From the NCBI GenBank assembly GCA_964400885.1, contig CAYNWH010000016.1, positions 1-23,024 of the forward strand: a DNA stretch of 23,024 nt, given 5' to 3'. The DNA is from CAYNWH01 sp964400885. GTDB taxonomy: Bacteria; Patescibacteriota; Patescibacteriia; CAIXNZ01. Position 1 is the stretch's first letter, and each line of letters opens with the position of its first letter. Positions 22,839 to 23,024 of the stretch are shown piece by piece. The position numbers and the translations under genes are program-made. The notes below the pieces were generated by a model. The model was not told the DNA's origin and made no database searches. It saw only the letters and a list, made by a program, of their open reading frames with translations.

Positions 22839-22942
22839 CGGCTCCGTTAGAAGTATAGTGAAATCAAGACTCTTACCGTTGATCTTGTAAATATAAAATT
22901 AACGGCTATTACTATAAAAACACTGAACTTCTAACGGAGCCG
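22839..22942. repeat. 104-bp inverted-repeat element overlapping the 5' end of tRNA-Leu
   Basis: Arms 22839-22860 and 22921-22942 are inverted copies with 2 mismatches in 22; the outer 16 bp are perfect (CGGCTCCGTTAGAAGT). Inside, CCGTTGAT (22876-22883) and ATTAACGG (22898-22905) can pair with one G-U. The right arm includes the first four bases (GCCG) of the tRNA. It could be a small mobile repeat, a folded RNA, or a processing hairpin. Confidence 0.65.
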
Positions 22943-23024
22943 AGGTGGTGAAATTGGTAGACACGAGGGACTTAAAATCCCTTGGAGATAACACTCTGTG
23001 CGGGTTCGAGTCCCGCCCTCGGCA
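22939..23024 (+). tRNA. tRNA-Leu (anticodon TAA)
   Basis: 86 nt class II tRNA. Acceptor GCCGAGG (22939-22945) pairs with CCTCGGC (23017-23023), discriminator A at 23024, the last base of the window. Anticodon stem AGGGA/TCCCT with loop CTTAAAA gives TAA. A long variable arm (TGGAGATAACACTCTG region) and T arm GGGTTCGAGTCCC are present. Whether CCA is encoded cannot be seen. Confidence 0.93.

Noticed and set aside
1..23024. Insertion sequences, transposases, prophage genes, rRNA genes
   Set aside because: No transposase, integrase, phage structural gene or rRNA segment was recognised on either strand.

Overview
The window is AT-rich DNA (most rows roughly 30% G+C) from a bacterium that looks like a member of the Candidate Phyla Radiation (Patescibacteria, Parcubacteria-like; an ABY1-type lineage is possible but cannot be proven here). 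The reasons are a tandem family of small two-helix proteins of the 'type IV secretion system pilin' kind that is typical of CPR genomes, tiny gaps between genes, an almost complete lack of Shine-Dalgarno sequences, several orphan surface proteins, and a GIY-YIG gene abutting a tRNA. TGA is used as an ordinary stop (ruvB and the transporter after it), so this is not a code-25 lineage such as Gracilibacteria or Absconditabacteria.

Layout. 1-3533: two large convergent polytopic membrane proteins, probably GT-C-like sugar transferases (the second is DUF2079), overlapping by 14 bp. 3583-4350: an isolated GC-rich (about 60%) predicted lipoprotein gene with a near-perfect sigma70 promoter, the only consensus Shine-Dalgarno in the window, and its own terminator. 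4372-10805 (minus strand): ten consecutive pilin-like paralogues, five nearly core-only and five carrying cysteine-rich extensions, with an exactly duplicated 29-bp promoter in front of one small core pilin. 10810-12531 (minus): an orphan family 1 solute-binding lipoprotein 4 bp upstream of the first pilin gene, preceded by a deletion-riddled galU remnant. 12593-14997: a membrane-anchored peptidoglycan amidase (PGRP/amidase_2) with repeated beta-sandwich domains. 15252-17756: an AstE/aspartoacylase-like metallohydrolase convergent with a Wzx-type flippase. 18105-19728: a SpoIID-domain protein interrupted by a 100-N assembly gap. 19771-22299 (minus): a PH-domain membrane protein, then (in transcription order) ruvB, a half-size MFS protein and a 74-residue membrane protein in an overlapping operon. 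22468-23024: tRNA-Gly(GCC), a GIY-YIG reading frame that runs out of it, an inverted-repeat element, and tRNA-Leu(TAA).

Taken together the window is mostly cell-envelope DNA: sugar transfer and export (GT-C proteins, flippase, dead galU), wall remodelling (PGRP amidase, SpoIID) and surface fibres (pilin array, solute-binding protein). The strongest candidate for an under-described system is the pilin array: core subunits plus paralogues with disulfide-rich extensions look like one fibre with alternative decorated subunits. A short linked operon also holds the recombination helicase RuvB.
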